Below, piece after piece: positions 27,220 to 35,992 of a DNA stretch of 64,000 nucleotides; the stretch's first letter is position 1; each line of letters begins with the position of its first letter. A model generated the notes under the pieces. It was not told where the DNA came from and searched no databases. It saw nothing but the letters and a program-made list of their open reading frames with translations. Both the position numbers and the translations under genes were made by a program. This DNA comes from Saprospiraceae bacterium (GTDB lineage: Bacteria > Bacteroidota > Bacteroidia > Chitinophagales > Saprospiraceae): NCBI GenBank assembly GCA_016710585.1, contig JADJVN010000049.1:13315-77314 (forward strand), read 5' to 3'.

Positions 27220-27687
27220 TTAGTTTTTAATATTTGCTTTGATAATTATGTTTGTATTGCTTGGGTTTGTATTAGCTTCGATAGTTATAATTTTTTCTTG
27301 AAATCCAGATTTATCCTTTGAATTATATTCGACATCTATATTAGAGCTGTCACCTGGCTGAATAAAATTTTTAGGCCATGAAGGAATGGTACATCCACAG
27401 CTAGATTTTACATTAGAAATCAGCAAATTAGCTTTGCCTATATTGTAAAATTTTATTTTCCTTTTAACAATTTCACCTTCTTTAAGTTGACCTAAATCGA
27501 GTTCTGTTTGAACTAATTTAATTTGAGCCATTTCAGAACTTAGGATTTCACCTTTTTCATTTGTTGGGATTTGAATTGATTTTAAGAACTCATCATCACT
27601 TGATCTTGATTGTTTGTTTTTTTCTGCACAACTTAATAGTGAGATAAAGGTTAATAATGCAAGATTGTATATTATAGCTAATTTCAT
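27220..27687 (-). CDS. DUF1573 domain lipoprotein
   Basis: About 155 residues. From the ATG at 27687 it has a lipoprotein signal peptide with lipobox LLSC near residue 19; an upstream in-frame TTG at 27699 is less likely. The mature part is one DUF1573 Ig-like domain (LDLGQLKEGEIVKRKIKFYN, then SNVKSSCGCTIPSWP and GFQEKIITIEANTNP). Family members are exported proteins of unknown role. It leads the yajC group and is divergent from shikimate kinase, with start codons only about 6 bp apart. Confidence 0.85.
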   Translation of the reverse strand: MKLAIIYNLALLTFISLLSCAEKNKQSRSSDDEFLKSIQIPTNEKGEILSSEMAQIKLVQTELDLGQLKEGEIVKRKIKFYNIGKANLLISNVKSSCGCTIPSWPKNFIQPGDSSNIDVEYNSKDKSGFQEKIITIEANTNPSNTNIIIKANIKN

Positions 27688-27692
27688 ATTAT

Positions 27693-28226
27693 TTGGCAAA
27701 AATAGAATTAATTAAACATATTTTCCTAATTGGATTGCCTTTAGTTGGAAAATCTAGTTTAGGAAGAGAAGCAGCAATAGCATTGAATGTTCCATTTATT
27801 GATTTAGACAATGAGATTCAAGAGATTGCAAATAATAGTATTAGTAAAATTTGGACTGAATTGGGTGAAACTCAGTTTAGAGTTCTGGAGAGATTTTGTC
27901 TTTTAAGGGCTATGGTGAAACCACCAGCATTTATTATATGCGGTGGCGGAACACCAATTTTTATGGATAATATCGAGAAAATCAATCAGTATATTAGTGT
28001 ATATTGCCATATGGATATCGATTTATTTCAAGATCGCAATGCTGTGGATCGTCCAATGTTGGGAGGTCATAATACTGGTGATCGATTAAGAGAGCTTAAA
28101 CGAATAAGAGAATCATATTATAATCGGTCAATATATAAGTATAATTGTGAAGTTGGAATTGAACAAAATGTACATTCTTTTATTCTTTTTTTGAATGAAA
28201 ATGGAATACTAAAAAATCATTATTAA
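27693..28226 (+). CDS. aroK: Shikimate kinase
   Basis: Phosphorylates shikimate at O3 in aromatic amino acid synthesis. The 177-residue protein has the P-loop GLPLVGKSS (residues 14-22), the shikimate-binding FIDLDNEI segment, CGGGTPIF near 83-90 and the lid region QDRNAVDRPMLGG near 113-125. All substrate-binding elements are present. No ATG is available at the N-terminus, so TTG at 27693 is taken as the start. It is followed after 13 bp by trxB. Confidence 0.9.
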   Translation: MAKIELIKHIFLIGLPLVGKSSLGREAAIALNVPFIDLDNEIQEIANNSISKIWTELGETQFRVLERFCLLRAMVKPPAFIICGGGTPIFMDNIEKINQYISVYCHMDIDLFQDRNAVDRPMLGGHNTGDRLRELKRIRESYYNRSIYKYNCEVGIEQNVHSFILFLNENGILKNHY

Positions 28227-28239
28227 TTAAGAAAGTTAT

Positions 28240-29172
28240 ATGGAAATTCATCATTGTGTTATTGTAGGCTCAGGTCCAGCTGGGTATACTGCTGCAATAT
28301 ATGCAGCAAGGGCAAATATGCATCCAATTTTATTTACGGGGGCCGAACCAGGTGGGCAGTTGATGATAACTACAGAAGTAGAAAACTTCCCTGGTTATCC
28401 AGAAGGTATCCATGGTCCCCAATTAATGGATGATCTCCAAAAGCAAGCAGCTCGATTTGAAACAGATATTCGATATGAAAAGATTACTGCAGTTGACTTT
28501 AAAGGGCCGATCCATAAATTATGGACTGAGTCTGGAGAGATAATTTCAGCTCACGCCGTTATTATTTCTACTGGTGCAAGTGCAAAATGGCTTGGGATAG
28601 AATCTGAAAAAAAATTAATGAACAAAGGTGTTTCGGCTTGTGCTGTTTGTGATGGCTTCTTTTTTAGAGGAAAGGAAGTTGCCATTGTTGGCGGAGGAGA
28701 TACAGCTGCTGAGGAAGCTTCATATTTAGCAAAACTTTGCCCAAAAGTTCATCTTTTGGTAAGAAAAGATAGCATGAGAGCTTCAAAAATTATGCAAGAA
28801 AGGGTTCAGAATACAAATAATATTGAGATTCACTGGAATACAGTTACTGAAGAAATTTTAGGTGAAAATGAAGTTACTGGAATACGAGTTAAAGACAGCA
28901 AAACAGGTGAAATAAAACAAATTCCAGTTTCAGCTTTTTTTGTCGCAATTGGCCACAGTCCCAATTCTAGTCCATTTAATGGATGGTTAGATATGGATGA
29001 CCAAGGATATATTATCACTAAACCAGGGACAACTCAAACTAATGTTGCTGGTGTTTTTGCAAGTGGAGATGTGCAAGATAGGATATACAGACAGGCTGTT
29101 ACTGCTGCGGGAACAGGTTGTATGGCTGCATTGGATGCAGAGAGATACTTAACGAATCAAGGGATCATTTAG
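28240..29172 (+). CDS. trxB: Thioredoxin-disulfide reductase
   Basis: Reduces thioredoxin with NADPH in the cytoplasm. The 310-residue flavoprotein has the FAD site VGSGPAGYTAAIYAA (9-23), the redox-active CAVCDG (about 132-137), the NADPH site VGGGDTAAEEA (about 150) and the FAD tail ASGDVQDRIYRQAVTAAGTG (about 272-291). Length is typical for low-molecular-weight TrxR. It lies just downstream of aroK on the same strand. Confidence 0.96.
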   Translation: MEIHHCVIVGSGPAGYTAAIYAARANMHPILFTGAEPGGQLMITTEVENFPGYPEGIHGPQLMDDLQKQAARFETDIRYEKITAVDFKGPIHKLWTESGEIISAHAVIISTGASAKWLGIESEKKLMNKGVSACAVCDGFFFRGKEVAIVGGGDTAAEEASYLAKLCPKVHLLVRKDSMRASKIMQERVQNTNNIEIHWNTVTEEILGENEVTGIRVKDSKTGEIKQIPVSAFFVAIGHSPNSSPFNGWLDMDDQGYIITKPGTTQTNVAGVFASGDVQDRIYRQAVTAAGTGCMAALDAERYLTNQGII

Positions 29173-29246
29173 ATTTTTCAGTTTGGGCAAATATAAAAAT
29201 ATGCTCTAATTTATTGAAAAATTGTATTTTTACAAAAAATTAAATT

Positions 29247-29570
29247 ATGAATATTAAATACATTTCTTTTTTAGTAGTAAGCGTATTGCTTATCATGGCT
29301 GCTTGTAAAAATGAACCAAAAGCTGCTTCAACAACTACAGATCCAGCTGCGGCAACTTCAACTCAGCCTACGCCAGTTAGTGCTCCAGCTAATGTAACTG
29401 CACCACCTAATTTTACTCCAACAACAGCTCCTGCTGCTGAACCTGCACAAAATGCAAAAGGTGTTTGGCATTTTACTTGTCCTAAAGGATGTGCTGGTGG
29501 AGCTGGTGTTGCTGGTCCATGCGGAAAGTGTGGAGAACAATTAGTTCACAATTCTGGATATCACCAATAG
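29247..29570 (+). CDS. Small lipoprotein with Ala/Thr/Pro linker and CxxxC / CxxC metal-binding-like tail
   Basis: A 107-residue exported lipoprotein with lipobox LIMAAC (Cys20). Residues about 25-70 form a low-complexity Ala/Thr/Pro linker. The C-terminal module reads WHFTCPKGC, a Gly-rich turn, then PCGKCGEQLVHN. It resembles the heavy-metal-binding YHS-like or 'CPMHP' modules of copper-handling proteins, with four cysteines arranged as two pairs. Metal or redox function is inferred from the cysteine pattern only. It ends at a strong hairpin shared with the convergent thioesterase gene. Confidence 0.75.
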   Translation: MNIKYISFLVVSVLLIMAACKNEPKAASTTTDPAAATSTQPTPVSAPANVTAPPNFTPTTAPAAEPAQNAKGVWHFTCPKGCAGGAGVAGPCGKCGEQLVHNSGYHQ

Positions 29571-29587
29571 AAAATAAACAATTTATA

Positions 29588-29629
29588 AGTCCAAACTAAA
29601 TGATTCAAAACTATTTAGTTTGGGCTTTT
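29588..29629. terminator. Terminator hairpin between convergent genes
   Basis: AGTCCAAACTAAAT (29588-29601) pairs with ATTTAGTTTGGGCT (29613-29626) through 14 bp with one G-U pair, then TTTA on the plus strand. It serves the small lipoprotein gene. The right arm covers the last codons of the thioesterase gene, so it may work in both directions. Confidence 0.78.
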
Positions 29630-30087
29630 AAATATTGTATTCTTTCCTGTAAGGAAGTTTGGTCGATTGGATTTACGAACAAAGCTAATTTTTCAGAAAT
29701 GTCTTGAGGATGGCTACAAGTTTTTTTGATATTGAGATCTACATGTAAAAAGGACGTCCACATGATTGCTTTTAACACTGATTCATTTATATCCCACATT
29801 GTATATTCATTCTTCAGACTTTTCTCACTATAGGAGAGAAGCGAAGAATTTATGATTACCCTTTCATTTCTCACAGCTTCTTTTAAATATGCAATTTCAT
29901 GGTGTACGATTACCCATGCCATTCTTTTGTTAGTAGCATAATCATGAAGATCGATATTGTATTCATCAATAATTTGATCCTCTCTAGCTTCAAGCATATA
30001 ATCTAAAAATCTAGTATTGTAAAGATGTCCTAAAGGATCGCAATCTTTGAATCGAATTTTATATGAGCTGCTTGGTTTTTTATTCAT
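29611..30087 (-). CDS. Hotdog-fold acyl-CoA thioesterase
   Basis: About 158 residues from the ATG at 30087; a longer frame to 30120 would overlap the oligopeptidase gene. The hotdog/4HBT signature is YKIRFKDCDPLGHLYNTRFLDYMLEARED near the N-terminus, where the Asp and His or Asn of DPLGHLYN form the thioesterase site. The central VIVHHEIAYLKEAVRNERV strand region agrees. The substrate chain is unknown. It starts 7 bp after the oligopeptidase gene on the same strand. Confidence 0.83.
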   Translation of the reverse strand: MNKKPSSSYKIRFKDCDPLGHLYNTRFLDYMLEAREDQIIDEYNIDLHDYATNKRMAWVIVHHEIAYLKEAVRNERVIINSSLLSYSEKSLKNEYTMWDINESVLKAIMWTSFLHVDLNIKKTCSHPQDISEKLALFVNPIDQTSLQERIQYLKAQTK

Positions 30088-30094
30088 GATCTTT

Positions 30095-32149
30095 TTAAAT
30101 TTTATTTTCTGAAATTCCAATTATAAATGCATAGTTCATTGCTATTTCACGGTAAACTTTGAATCTTCCTGTTTCTCCACTATGCCCAGTTTCCATATTA
30201 CAATGTAAAAGTAAAATGTTTCGATCGGTTTTTAGATCTCTCAGCTTAGCGACCCATTTCGCTGGTTCCCAATATTGAACTTGTGAATCATGAAGTCCAG
30301 TAGTAACCAAAATATTAGGATAAGTCTGCGCCTTGACTTGATCATAAGGTGAATAATTCAGCATATAATTAAAATATGTGGGATCATTTGGATTTCCCCA
30401 TTCATCATATTCACCAGTAGTTAGAGGAATAGTATCATCGAGCATTGTTGTCACTACATCAACAAATGGAACTGCAGCAATTACCGCTTTCCACAATTCA
30501 GGCCGTTGATTTATAACAGCTCCAATGAGTAAGCCCCCAGCACTTCCACCCATTGCATATAATTGATTTGGTGTGGTAAATTTTAAATTTATTAAGTGCT
30601 CTGCACAAACTATGAAATCTGAGAAGGTATTCTGTTTTTTTAATAATTTTCCATTATTGTACCATTCTCTTCCCAGTTCTTCGCCACCACGAATATGCGC
30701 AATCGCATAAATAAACCCTCTATCCAATAGTGAAATCCTAGCGATACTAAAACTTGGTTCAATTGAAATTCCATAAGATCCATAGCCATACAATAAGAGA
30801 TTTTGAGTTAGCTCTGAAGAATGTAAAGACTTATTATATATTAATGAAATAGGGATTTTTGTTCCATCGCTAGAAGTTGCAAATAGCCTTTCTGTATGAT
30901 ATTGACTAGCATCATACCCTCCAACTATTTCTAATGTCTTTTTTACTTCAAGTGATTTAGAATAGACATCATAATCATAAACAGTCGCTGGTGTCTTGAG
31001 TGAGCTAAAATTAAGACGCAAACAAGTTGAGTTGTAATCTGGATTGGCACCAATCCCAACTTGATATCCTGCTTCTCCTTCAAAGTCAATATAATGGAAA
31101 CTGTTATTGTAGAAATTGATTTTTACTTTACTTAATCCATCTACGCGTTCTTGGATACACATATATTTTTGAAAGCAATGGATGTTTTCAGTATAGATAT
31201 TTGGTTCATATTTTATATAATTTTCCCAATATTGTAATTCTGTTTTGTGAAGTTCACATTTCATGATTTGAAAATTTGTTGCCTCATGATTGGTATGAAT
31301 GAACCATAGATCGTCATGATGGTCAATGTCATATTCTAGACCACGAATTCTTTTTTGAAAGACCTTGAATTCTGCATCTGGCTCGTCGCTTGAAATATAT
31401 CTGTGTTCTGACGTTAATGTAGAACTCGAAGATATGATAATAAAATCTTCTGAATTTGATTTTGAAATGCTGACATAAAAAGTTTCATCTTCTTCATGAT
31501 AAACTTCTTTGTCCTTCGATTCACCTAGTTTGTGTTTGAAAATTTTATATTCACGTAAACTTTTGTTTTTTATTGTATAAAACAGGGATTCACTATCTCT
31601 TGTCCACACAACATTACCATCAGTATTATGAATTTCATCTTTTAAAAAATTCATCGTTCTTAAGTCTAAAAATCTTAAAGTATATTGCCTTCTTCCTTTT
31701 AGATCTTCAGAAAAGCAAAGCAGATTATTATCTGGGCTTATTTTTATACTGTTGAGATGATAATAGCTATGATTTGTGGCAAGTTTGTTTACGTCGATAA
31801 GCAATTCAGATATAGCATTAAGATTTGATTTTCTTCGCTCATGAAGTGGATGTTCATGACCTTGCTCATATCTGGTAATGTACCAATAGCCATTATAGTA
31901 AAACGGAACCTGTGAATCATCTTTTTTTATTCTCCCTGTGATTTCTTCAAAGAGTTGATTTTGAAGTGATTCAACTGTCCTTAATTTTTCTTTTGTATAG
32001 TTATTTTCCTCATTTAAATATGAGATGACTTCTTTGTTATCACGATCATTTAGCCAATAATATGGATCTACTCTTTGAATTCCATGGTTTTCAAATACTA
32101 GAGGGGCTTTTTTGGCAATTGGCTCTTTAATATACATTTTCGTTTTCAT
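30095..32149 (-). CDS. ptrB: S9 family oligopeptidase B (protease II)
   Basis: A serine oligopeptidase that cuts peptides after basic residues. About 684 residues from the ATG at 32149. The N-terminal start KKAPLVFENHGIQRVDPYYWLNDRDNKEV is typical, followed by a seven-blade propeller to about 410. The catalytic alpha/beta-hydrolase domain has YGYGSYGISIEPSF, HIRGGEELGREWY, the nucleophile GGSAGGLLIG and the C-terminal CNMETGHSGETGRF with the catalytic His. All triad regions are present. A TTG at 32164 is an alternative start. Confidence 0.92.
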   Translation of the reverse strand: MKTKMYIKEPIAKKAPLVFENHGIQRVDPYYWLNDRDNKEVISYLNEENNYTKEKLRTVESLQNQLFEEITGRIKKDDSQVPFYYNGYWYITRYEQGHEHPLHERRKSNLNAISELLIDVNKLATNHSYYHLNSIKISPDNNLLCFSEDLKGRRQYTLRFLDLRTMNFLKDEIHNTDGNVVWTRDSESLFYTIKNKSLREYKIFKHKLGESKDKEVYHEEDETFYVSISKSNSEDFIIISSSSTLTSEHRYISSDEPDAEFKVFQKRIRGLEYDIDHHDDLWFIHTNHEATNFQIMKCELHKTELQYWENYIKYEPNIYTENIHCFQKYMCIQERVDGLSKVKINFYNNSFHYIDFEGEAGYQVGIGANPDYNSTCLRLNFSSLKTPATVYDYDVYSKSLEVKKTLEIVGGYDASQYHTERLFATSSDGTKIPISLIYNKSLHSSELTQNLLLYGYGSYGISIEPSFSIARISLLDRGFIYAIAHIRGGEELGREWYNNGKLLKKQNTFSDFIVCAEHLINLKFTTPNQLYAMGGSAGGLLIGAVINQRPELWKAVIAAVPFVDVVTTMLDDTIPLTTGEYDEWGNPNDPTYFNYMLNYSPYDQVKAQTYPNILVTTGLHDSQVQYWEPAKWVAKLRDLKTDRNILLLHCNMETGHSGETGRFKVYREIAMNYAFIIGISENKI

Positions 32150-32308
32150 TAAATTACTGCTCAAACAAAAAATCTCGTTGCTAAGTTCATGATATTGATA
32201 AGTATAGTAGGTAAAATCGTCTTGGTTACGCTTGTTCTAAAATAGAATCCTAATAACAACTAAAAATGATTAGTTAAAAATAATAATCCGAACTATATAT
32301 AATAACTA

Positions 32309-32316
32309 TATTTTTG
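32309..32316 (+). promoter_or_regulatory. Candidate -7 element for the small membrane protein gene
   Basis: TATTTTTG matches TAnnTTTG and lies 27 bp before the ATG at 32344. It also covers the TTG codon at 32314, which argues against the longer reading of that gene. There is no clear -33 TTG. Confidence 0.35.
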
Positions 32317-32343
32317 AACGTTTTAATAAAACAAAACGAAGCT

Positions 32344-32574
32344 ATGTTCAGAAAAAATGAATTGAGCATAATATTATTTTTTGCTCTTGTGATATCCTTA
32401 TTAGTGATCAAAATACCAGAAATTAATTTTGACCTTGCATTATTAATTATGGAATTCTTAGGACACACACTATTTCTTTTTTTAGTGTTTTCTGCCTTGT
32501 ATATTATGATACAATTGTTGAAGATTCAAGCAAGACCAAAGAAAAAATTGAAGAGTAATGATTTAATAAATTAA
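32344..32574 (+). CDS. Small two-helix membrane protein, unknown function
   Basis: A 76-residue protein starting at the ATG at 32344 (MFRKNELSII). Two hydrophobic helices, about 8-22 and 35-58, are followed by a basic tail (KIQARPKKKLKSN), predicting a hairpin with the tail inside. I do not recognise the family. The gene lies between divergent ptrB and convergent wlbB-like genes and has a possible promoter. The coding call rests on length, topology and placement. Confidence 0.55.
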   Translation: MFRKNELSIILFFALVISLLVIKIPEINFDLALLIMEFLGHTLFLFLVFSALYIMIQLLKIQARPKKKLKSNDLIN

Positions 32575-33149
32575 GTATTTTCTATTTTGTAAAGTTCTCC
32601 ATATTCTAATTGATATTTTTCACCAGATTCTGGACAAAGAGCAAATCCATTTATATCTAATTCCAATGTTTGTCCAAATTCACTAACCCAGCCAATTTGC
32701 TTAGAAGGATTCCCTACCATTAAAGCAAAATTTTTTACATCTTTAGTCACTACTGCTCCAGCGCCAATCATTGCATAAGAACCTATTGTAATGCCACAAA
32801 TAATTGTTGCATTGGCTCCAATTGAAGCGCCTTTTTTTACGGTAGTGTTTATGTACTGATCTCTTCGATTAATCTCACTTCTTGGATTTAAAATATTGGT
32901 AAATACCATGCTTGGACCTAAAAAAACATCATCTTCACAATTTACTCCAGTGTACAATGAAACATTGTTTTGTACTTTTACATTATTTCCTAAAAGTACC
33001 TGAGAAGCAATAAATACGTTTTGGCCAATATTGCAGTTTTGTCCTAAAATTGCACCACTCATTATATGCGAGAAATGCCAGATTTTACAATTTTCACCAA
33101 TAGAAGCTCCGTCATCAATAATTGCAGAGTCATGTTTGAAATAGTTCAT
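32571..33149 (-). CDS. WlbB/WbpD-like left-handed beta-helix N-acetyltransferase
   Basis: A 192-residue hexapeptide-repeat acyltransferase. The repeats run from DDGASIGENCKIWHFSHIMSG through VFIASQVLLGNNVKVQNNV to GITIGSYAMIGAGAVVTKDV. The His in IWHFSHI and the NVSLYTGV segment match 3-amino sugar N-acetyltransferases (WbpD/WlbB) of the UDP-diacetamido-uronic acid pathway. It starts 2 bp after a WlbA-like dehydrogenase gene, supporting the assignment. The aminotransferase (WbpE) and epimerase are not in the window. Confidence 0.8.
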   Translation of the reverse strand: MNYFKHDSAIIDDGASIGENCKIWHFSHIMSGAILGQNCNIGQNVFIASQVLLGNNVKVQNNVSLYTGVNCEDDVFLGPSMVFTNILNPRSEINRRDQYINTTVKKGASIGANATIICGITIGSYAMIGAGAVVTKDVKNFALMVGNPSKQIGWVSEFGQTLELDINGFALCPESGEKYQLEYGELYKIENT

Positions 33150-33151
33150 AA

Positions 33152-34084
33152 TTATTTTTTACTAAAAGGATGCTTATCATTTGATGTTGAAATTTTTTCA
33201 TTCTTTAATTTATAAACAAGCTCGATGGAAGGTCTAGATTCGCTAATTCTATTTCCTCCATTTAAGAATATTTCTCGATACACTTCAGTATGCAAGTTTT
33301 TAAATCCTTGGCTAAATTCTAACTCTTTATTGTCAATAGTAATAGATCTATATGTGCTATTGTTTTGTTCTATTACATTTTTGGGTAAATCTGACTTGTC
33401 TATTGATAAGAACCATTTTACATTTGCACTAGCTAATTCTAGATAACCAGATGCTTTTGTATCAGAGTATTCATAAACTTCGAAATGTTTAACAGGCCCA
33501 TATATCCATAATAGCATATCAAAGAAATGAATACCAATGTTTACTAAAATTCCACCAGATTTTTCAATATTTCCTTTCCAAGAGTGTTGATACCATTTAC
33601 CTCTGGCACTAATATAGCTCAGTGTGATATCTTTTTTTGTTTTTGAAAGTTGCTGCTCTCGCTTAAGTTTAAGAATCTCTGGGTGTAATCTTAGTTGAAG
33701 CACTGTAAAAATTGAAAGTTTTGACGTTTCTTCAAGCTTCTCAAGCAGGTCTAAATTCCAAGGATTAATTACTAATGGCTTTTCACAAATAACATTAGCT
33801 TCTGAGTTTAAAGCAAGTCTAATATGCGAATCATGTAAATAATTTGGGGAGCAAATACTAAAGAAATCTATTTTATTTGAAGTGTTTTGGAACTGTGCCT
33901 TTGCAATGTGTCTTTCAAAGCGTGCATGGTCGGAAAAATATTCACAATTCGGAAAATATTCATCAAGTATTCCGACAGAATCGTGTGGATCTAATGCAGC
34001 TAAAAGTTCATTTCCTGTTTCTTTTATTGCTCTTAAATGTTTTTCAGCAATATAACCTATTCCTATGAGAGCAAAATTTTTCAC
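33152..34084 (-). CDS. WlbA/WbpB-like Gfo/Idh/MocA family UDP-sugar dehydrogenase
   Basis: A 310-residue NAD-dependent oxidoreductase. The Rossmann start is FALIGIGYIAEKHLRAIKET. The distinctive AALDPHDSVGILDEYFPNCEYF is a hallmark of WlbA/WbpB, which oxidise C3 of UDP-N-acetylglucosaminuronic acid. The EKPL motif (CEKPLVINPWNL) and HSWKGNIEKSGGILVNIGIHFFDML fit. It pairs with the acetyltransferase gene downstream. The product would be a di-N-acetylated uronic acid for surface polysaccharide, an inference from family and pairing. Confidence 0.85.
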   Translation of the reverse strand: MKNFALIGIGYIAEKHLRAIKETGNELLAALDPHDSVGILDEYFPNCEYFSDHARFERHIAKAQFQNTSNKIDFFSICSPNYLHDSHIRLALNSEANVICEKPLVINPWNLDLLEKLEETSKLSIFTVLQLRLHPEILKLKREQQLSKTKKDITLSYISARGKWYQHSWKGNIEKSGGILVNIGIHFFDMLLWIYGPVKHFEVYEYSDTKASGYLELASANVKWFLSIDKSDLPKNVIEQNNSTYRSITIDNKELEFSQGFKNLHTEVYREIFLNGGNRISESRPSIELVYKLKNEKISTSNDKHPFSKK

Positions 34085-34141
34085 TAGTATGTTAACTGAA
34101 TTTTCTTTAATTTATTTTAATTAAAAAGAATTTCAGGCTTT

Positions 34142-35198
34142 TTAATTCCTAGTTTTTCCTGGTGCTTGCTTCTTTGTAGAATTTAAATTGATGATTTCTG
34201 CATCTTGGTAATTTATTCCACTGAGCTGGCTCAGATCCTTTTCAGCAAGAATAGCAGGGTAGTAATCCCAGTATCCACTGACTAATATGTTATTTAAAGC
34301 GATTTTAGCTTTTTCAATTTGGTTGTTATTTAAGTTTTTAACTGCTACAGCATAAGTTTTGACTACCCAATCTTCTGCTTCATTGTGATGGTTTGGTATT
34401 GAATTAATATCAACTAACTCTGATTCGCTAATTTCTCCTTTCCAGAATAAAAGAGATTGCAAATAGGCTTTAGCTGGTGCCAATACAGGTTTGGTTTTTT
34501 CAATGCCTTTGATGATTTCAGCTGCTTCTGCTTTTTTACTATGTCTAGAATAACATTGATACTGATAATAATATGCTTTGGTATATAAATCTGGATTAGA
34601 ACAGAAATCATTTAGAAGTTCATACATTTTTTCAGAATTATCCATATCATTTTTGCATTGCATTGCTAAGGCTAAGGTGAGATAGTTTTTGTAACCGATT
34701 GTTGCATTAAATATGGAATCATTGCCAGTTTGCTTTACAAGACCCATATACATATTTTTTGATTCAAGTGCTTTACCTGCATCCCAACAATCATCAATAG
34801 CTGATTGCATTTGTCTCCCTTTTAAGTATGACTCAGCTCTTAGTACAAGTAAATCGGGCTGATTTGGTGAAAGTTGAAGACCTTTATCACATATTTTAAT
34901 TGCATTCTCTACTCGTCCGGACTTAAGGAGAAAGTTAGCATATATAATATGAGCCTCAATTGATTTTGTGTTTTGAAGATAATGAGTTCTTTCCGTATTT
35001 CCTTGTGCTTCTTGAGATACTAAAAATTCTGGAGAATCATTCCAAGGCTTTAGTAAACGTCCGTCTATGCTTACTGCTAGATTTGGCAGCATCAATTATT
35101 TCTTCTTTAGGAGCTTCTTTAACATTGGGTTTACAGTTGGAAATACTTAATAATATTAAGACAATAGAAATATGGTAGAAAAACTTTGAATTAGTCAT
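34142..35198 (-). pseudogene. TPR-repeat lipoprotein (frameshifted near N-terminus)
   Basis: The long frame (34142-35095) encodes TPR-like repeats, for example AHIIYANFLLKSGRVENAIKICDKGL and LVLRAESYLKGRQMQSAIDDCW. It has no signal peptide and starts inside an odd segment. In another frame, the ATG at 35198 gives MTNSKFFYHISIVLILLSIS followed by NCKPNVKEAPKEEIIDAA, a lipoprotein signal with Cys22. Deleting one base of the TTT run at 35083-35085 joins the two into about 352 residues. The gene is thus split by a single-base insertion in a homopolymer. Function is unknown; TPRs suggest protein interaction in the periplasm. Confidence 0.75.
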
Positions 35199-35237
35199 AA
35201 TTATAGTTTAAATCACAAATTTGATTTAATTTTAAGT

Positions 35238-35245
35238 TAGATTTG
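35238..35245 (+). promoter_or_regulatory. Candidate -7 element for the 35287 lipoprotein gene
   Basis: TAGATTTG matches TAnnTTTG and lies about 42 bp before the TTG and 63 bp before the GTG candidate start. A TTG at 35221-35223 is 14 bp upstream, which is shorter than the usual spacing. Confidence 0.33.
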
Positions 35246-35286
35246 TACTTTGTAAACAAATTAACAAATTCTTTAATTCATTAAAA

Positions 35287-35979
35287 TTGCTCCAGAAAAA
35301 GCATAGAGTGGTAAAGAGTGGAATTTATGCTTCCCTTTTAATCTTCTTTTGTTGTTTATTATCATGTGTAAAACAAGAGAATCATGTAATAAGCGAATGC
35401 GATAAAAGCACTATTTATGAGAATTTTAAATTTTCAGATCAATCCTTTTTATGGATAAAAAATACTATTGGTGATACATTGCATTTTGAAAATGAAGATA
35501 AGCAGCTAAAGAGTATTGTATTAAAAGAAATAATTAATTCTTTAGGGCAGAAAAATGTTCTGTTAAGGCAATGTAAGCAAGATACTCATAAGCTGAAAGA
35601 AACAATCTATTATTCAAATTTCAAGGACTATGTATTTGAAGATATTAATGGATTATTTCGCATTGTTTTGAGATTGCAGCCATTGATTGATGATACAGAT
35701 GAAACGAGTTTGAAAGTGGCAGATCTATTATCCTTTCATATTAAATTTTCAATTAATGAATTTGATCAAAGATTAATGGAAATAATAACATGGCAAAGAG
35801 ACTATCCTTTTAATTTAAATAGTCCTTTACAATTTGCTCAAATTGATTTATTGACTAAAGTGTTTTATCAAGTATATTTGAATACCAATGATAAAGAATC
35901 AAATCAAATTTATTATAGTCGATCACATGGTTTTGTTGGATTGAAATTTATAGATGAGAAATTGTTTGTAAAAATCTAA
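35287..35979 (+). CDS. Lipoprotein of unknown function
   Basis: A protein of up to 230 residues with a lipoprotein signal (SLLIFFCCLLSC, Cys near residue 27). The start is uncertain: TTG at 35287 or GTG at 35308, since no ATG is present. The mature part is mixed and acidic with no repeats or known motif. It ends SRSHGFVGLKFIDEKLFVKI. I do not recognise the family. It is divergent from the TPR lipoprotein and convergent with thiL. Confidence 0.65.
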   Translation: MLQKKHRVVKSGIYASLLIFFCCLLSCVKQENHVISECDKSTIYENFKFSDQSFLWIKNTIGDTLHFENEDKQLKSIVLKEIINSLGQKNVLLRQCKQDTHKLKETIYYSNFKDYVFEDINGLFRIVLRLQPLIDDTDETSLKVADLLSFHIKFSINEFDQRLMEIITWQRDYPFNLNSPLQFAQIDLLTKVFYQVYLNTNDKESNQIYYSRSHGFVGLKFIDEKLFVKI

Positions 35980-35992
35980 CTTGACAGTATGA

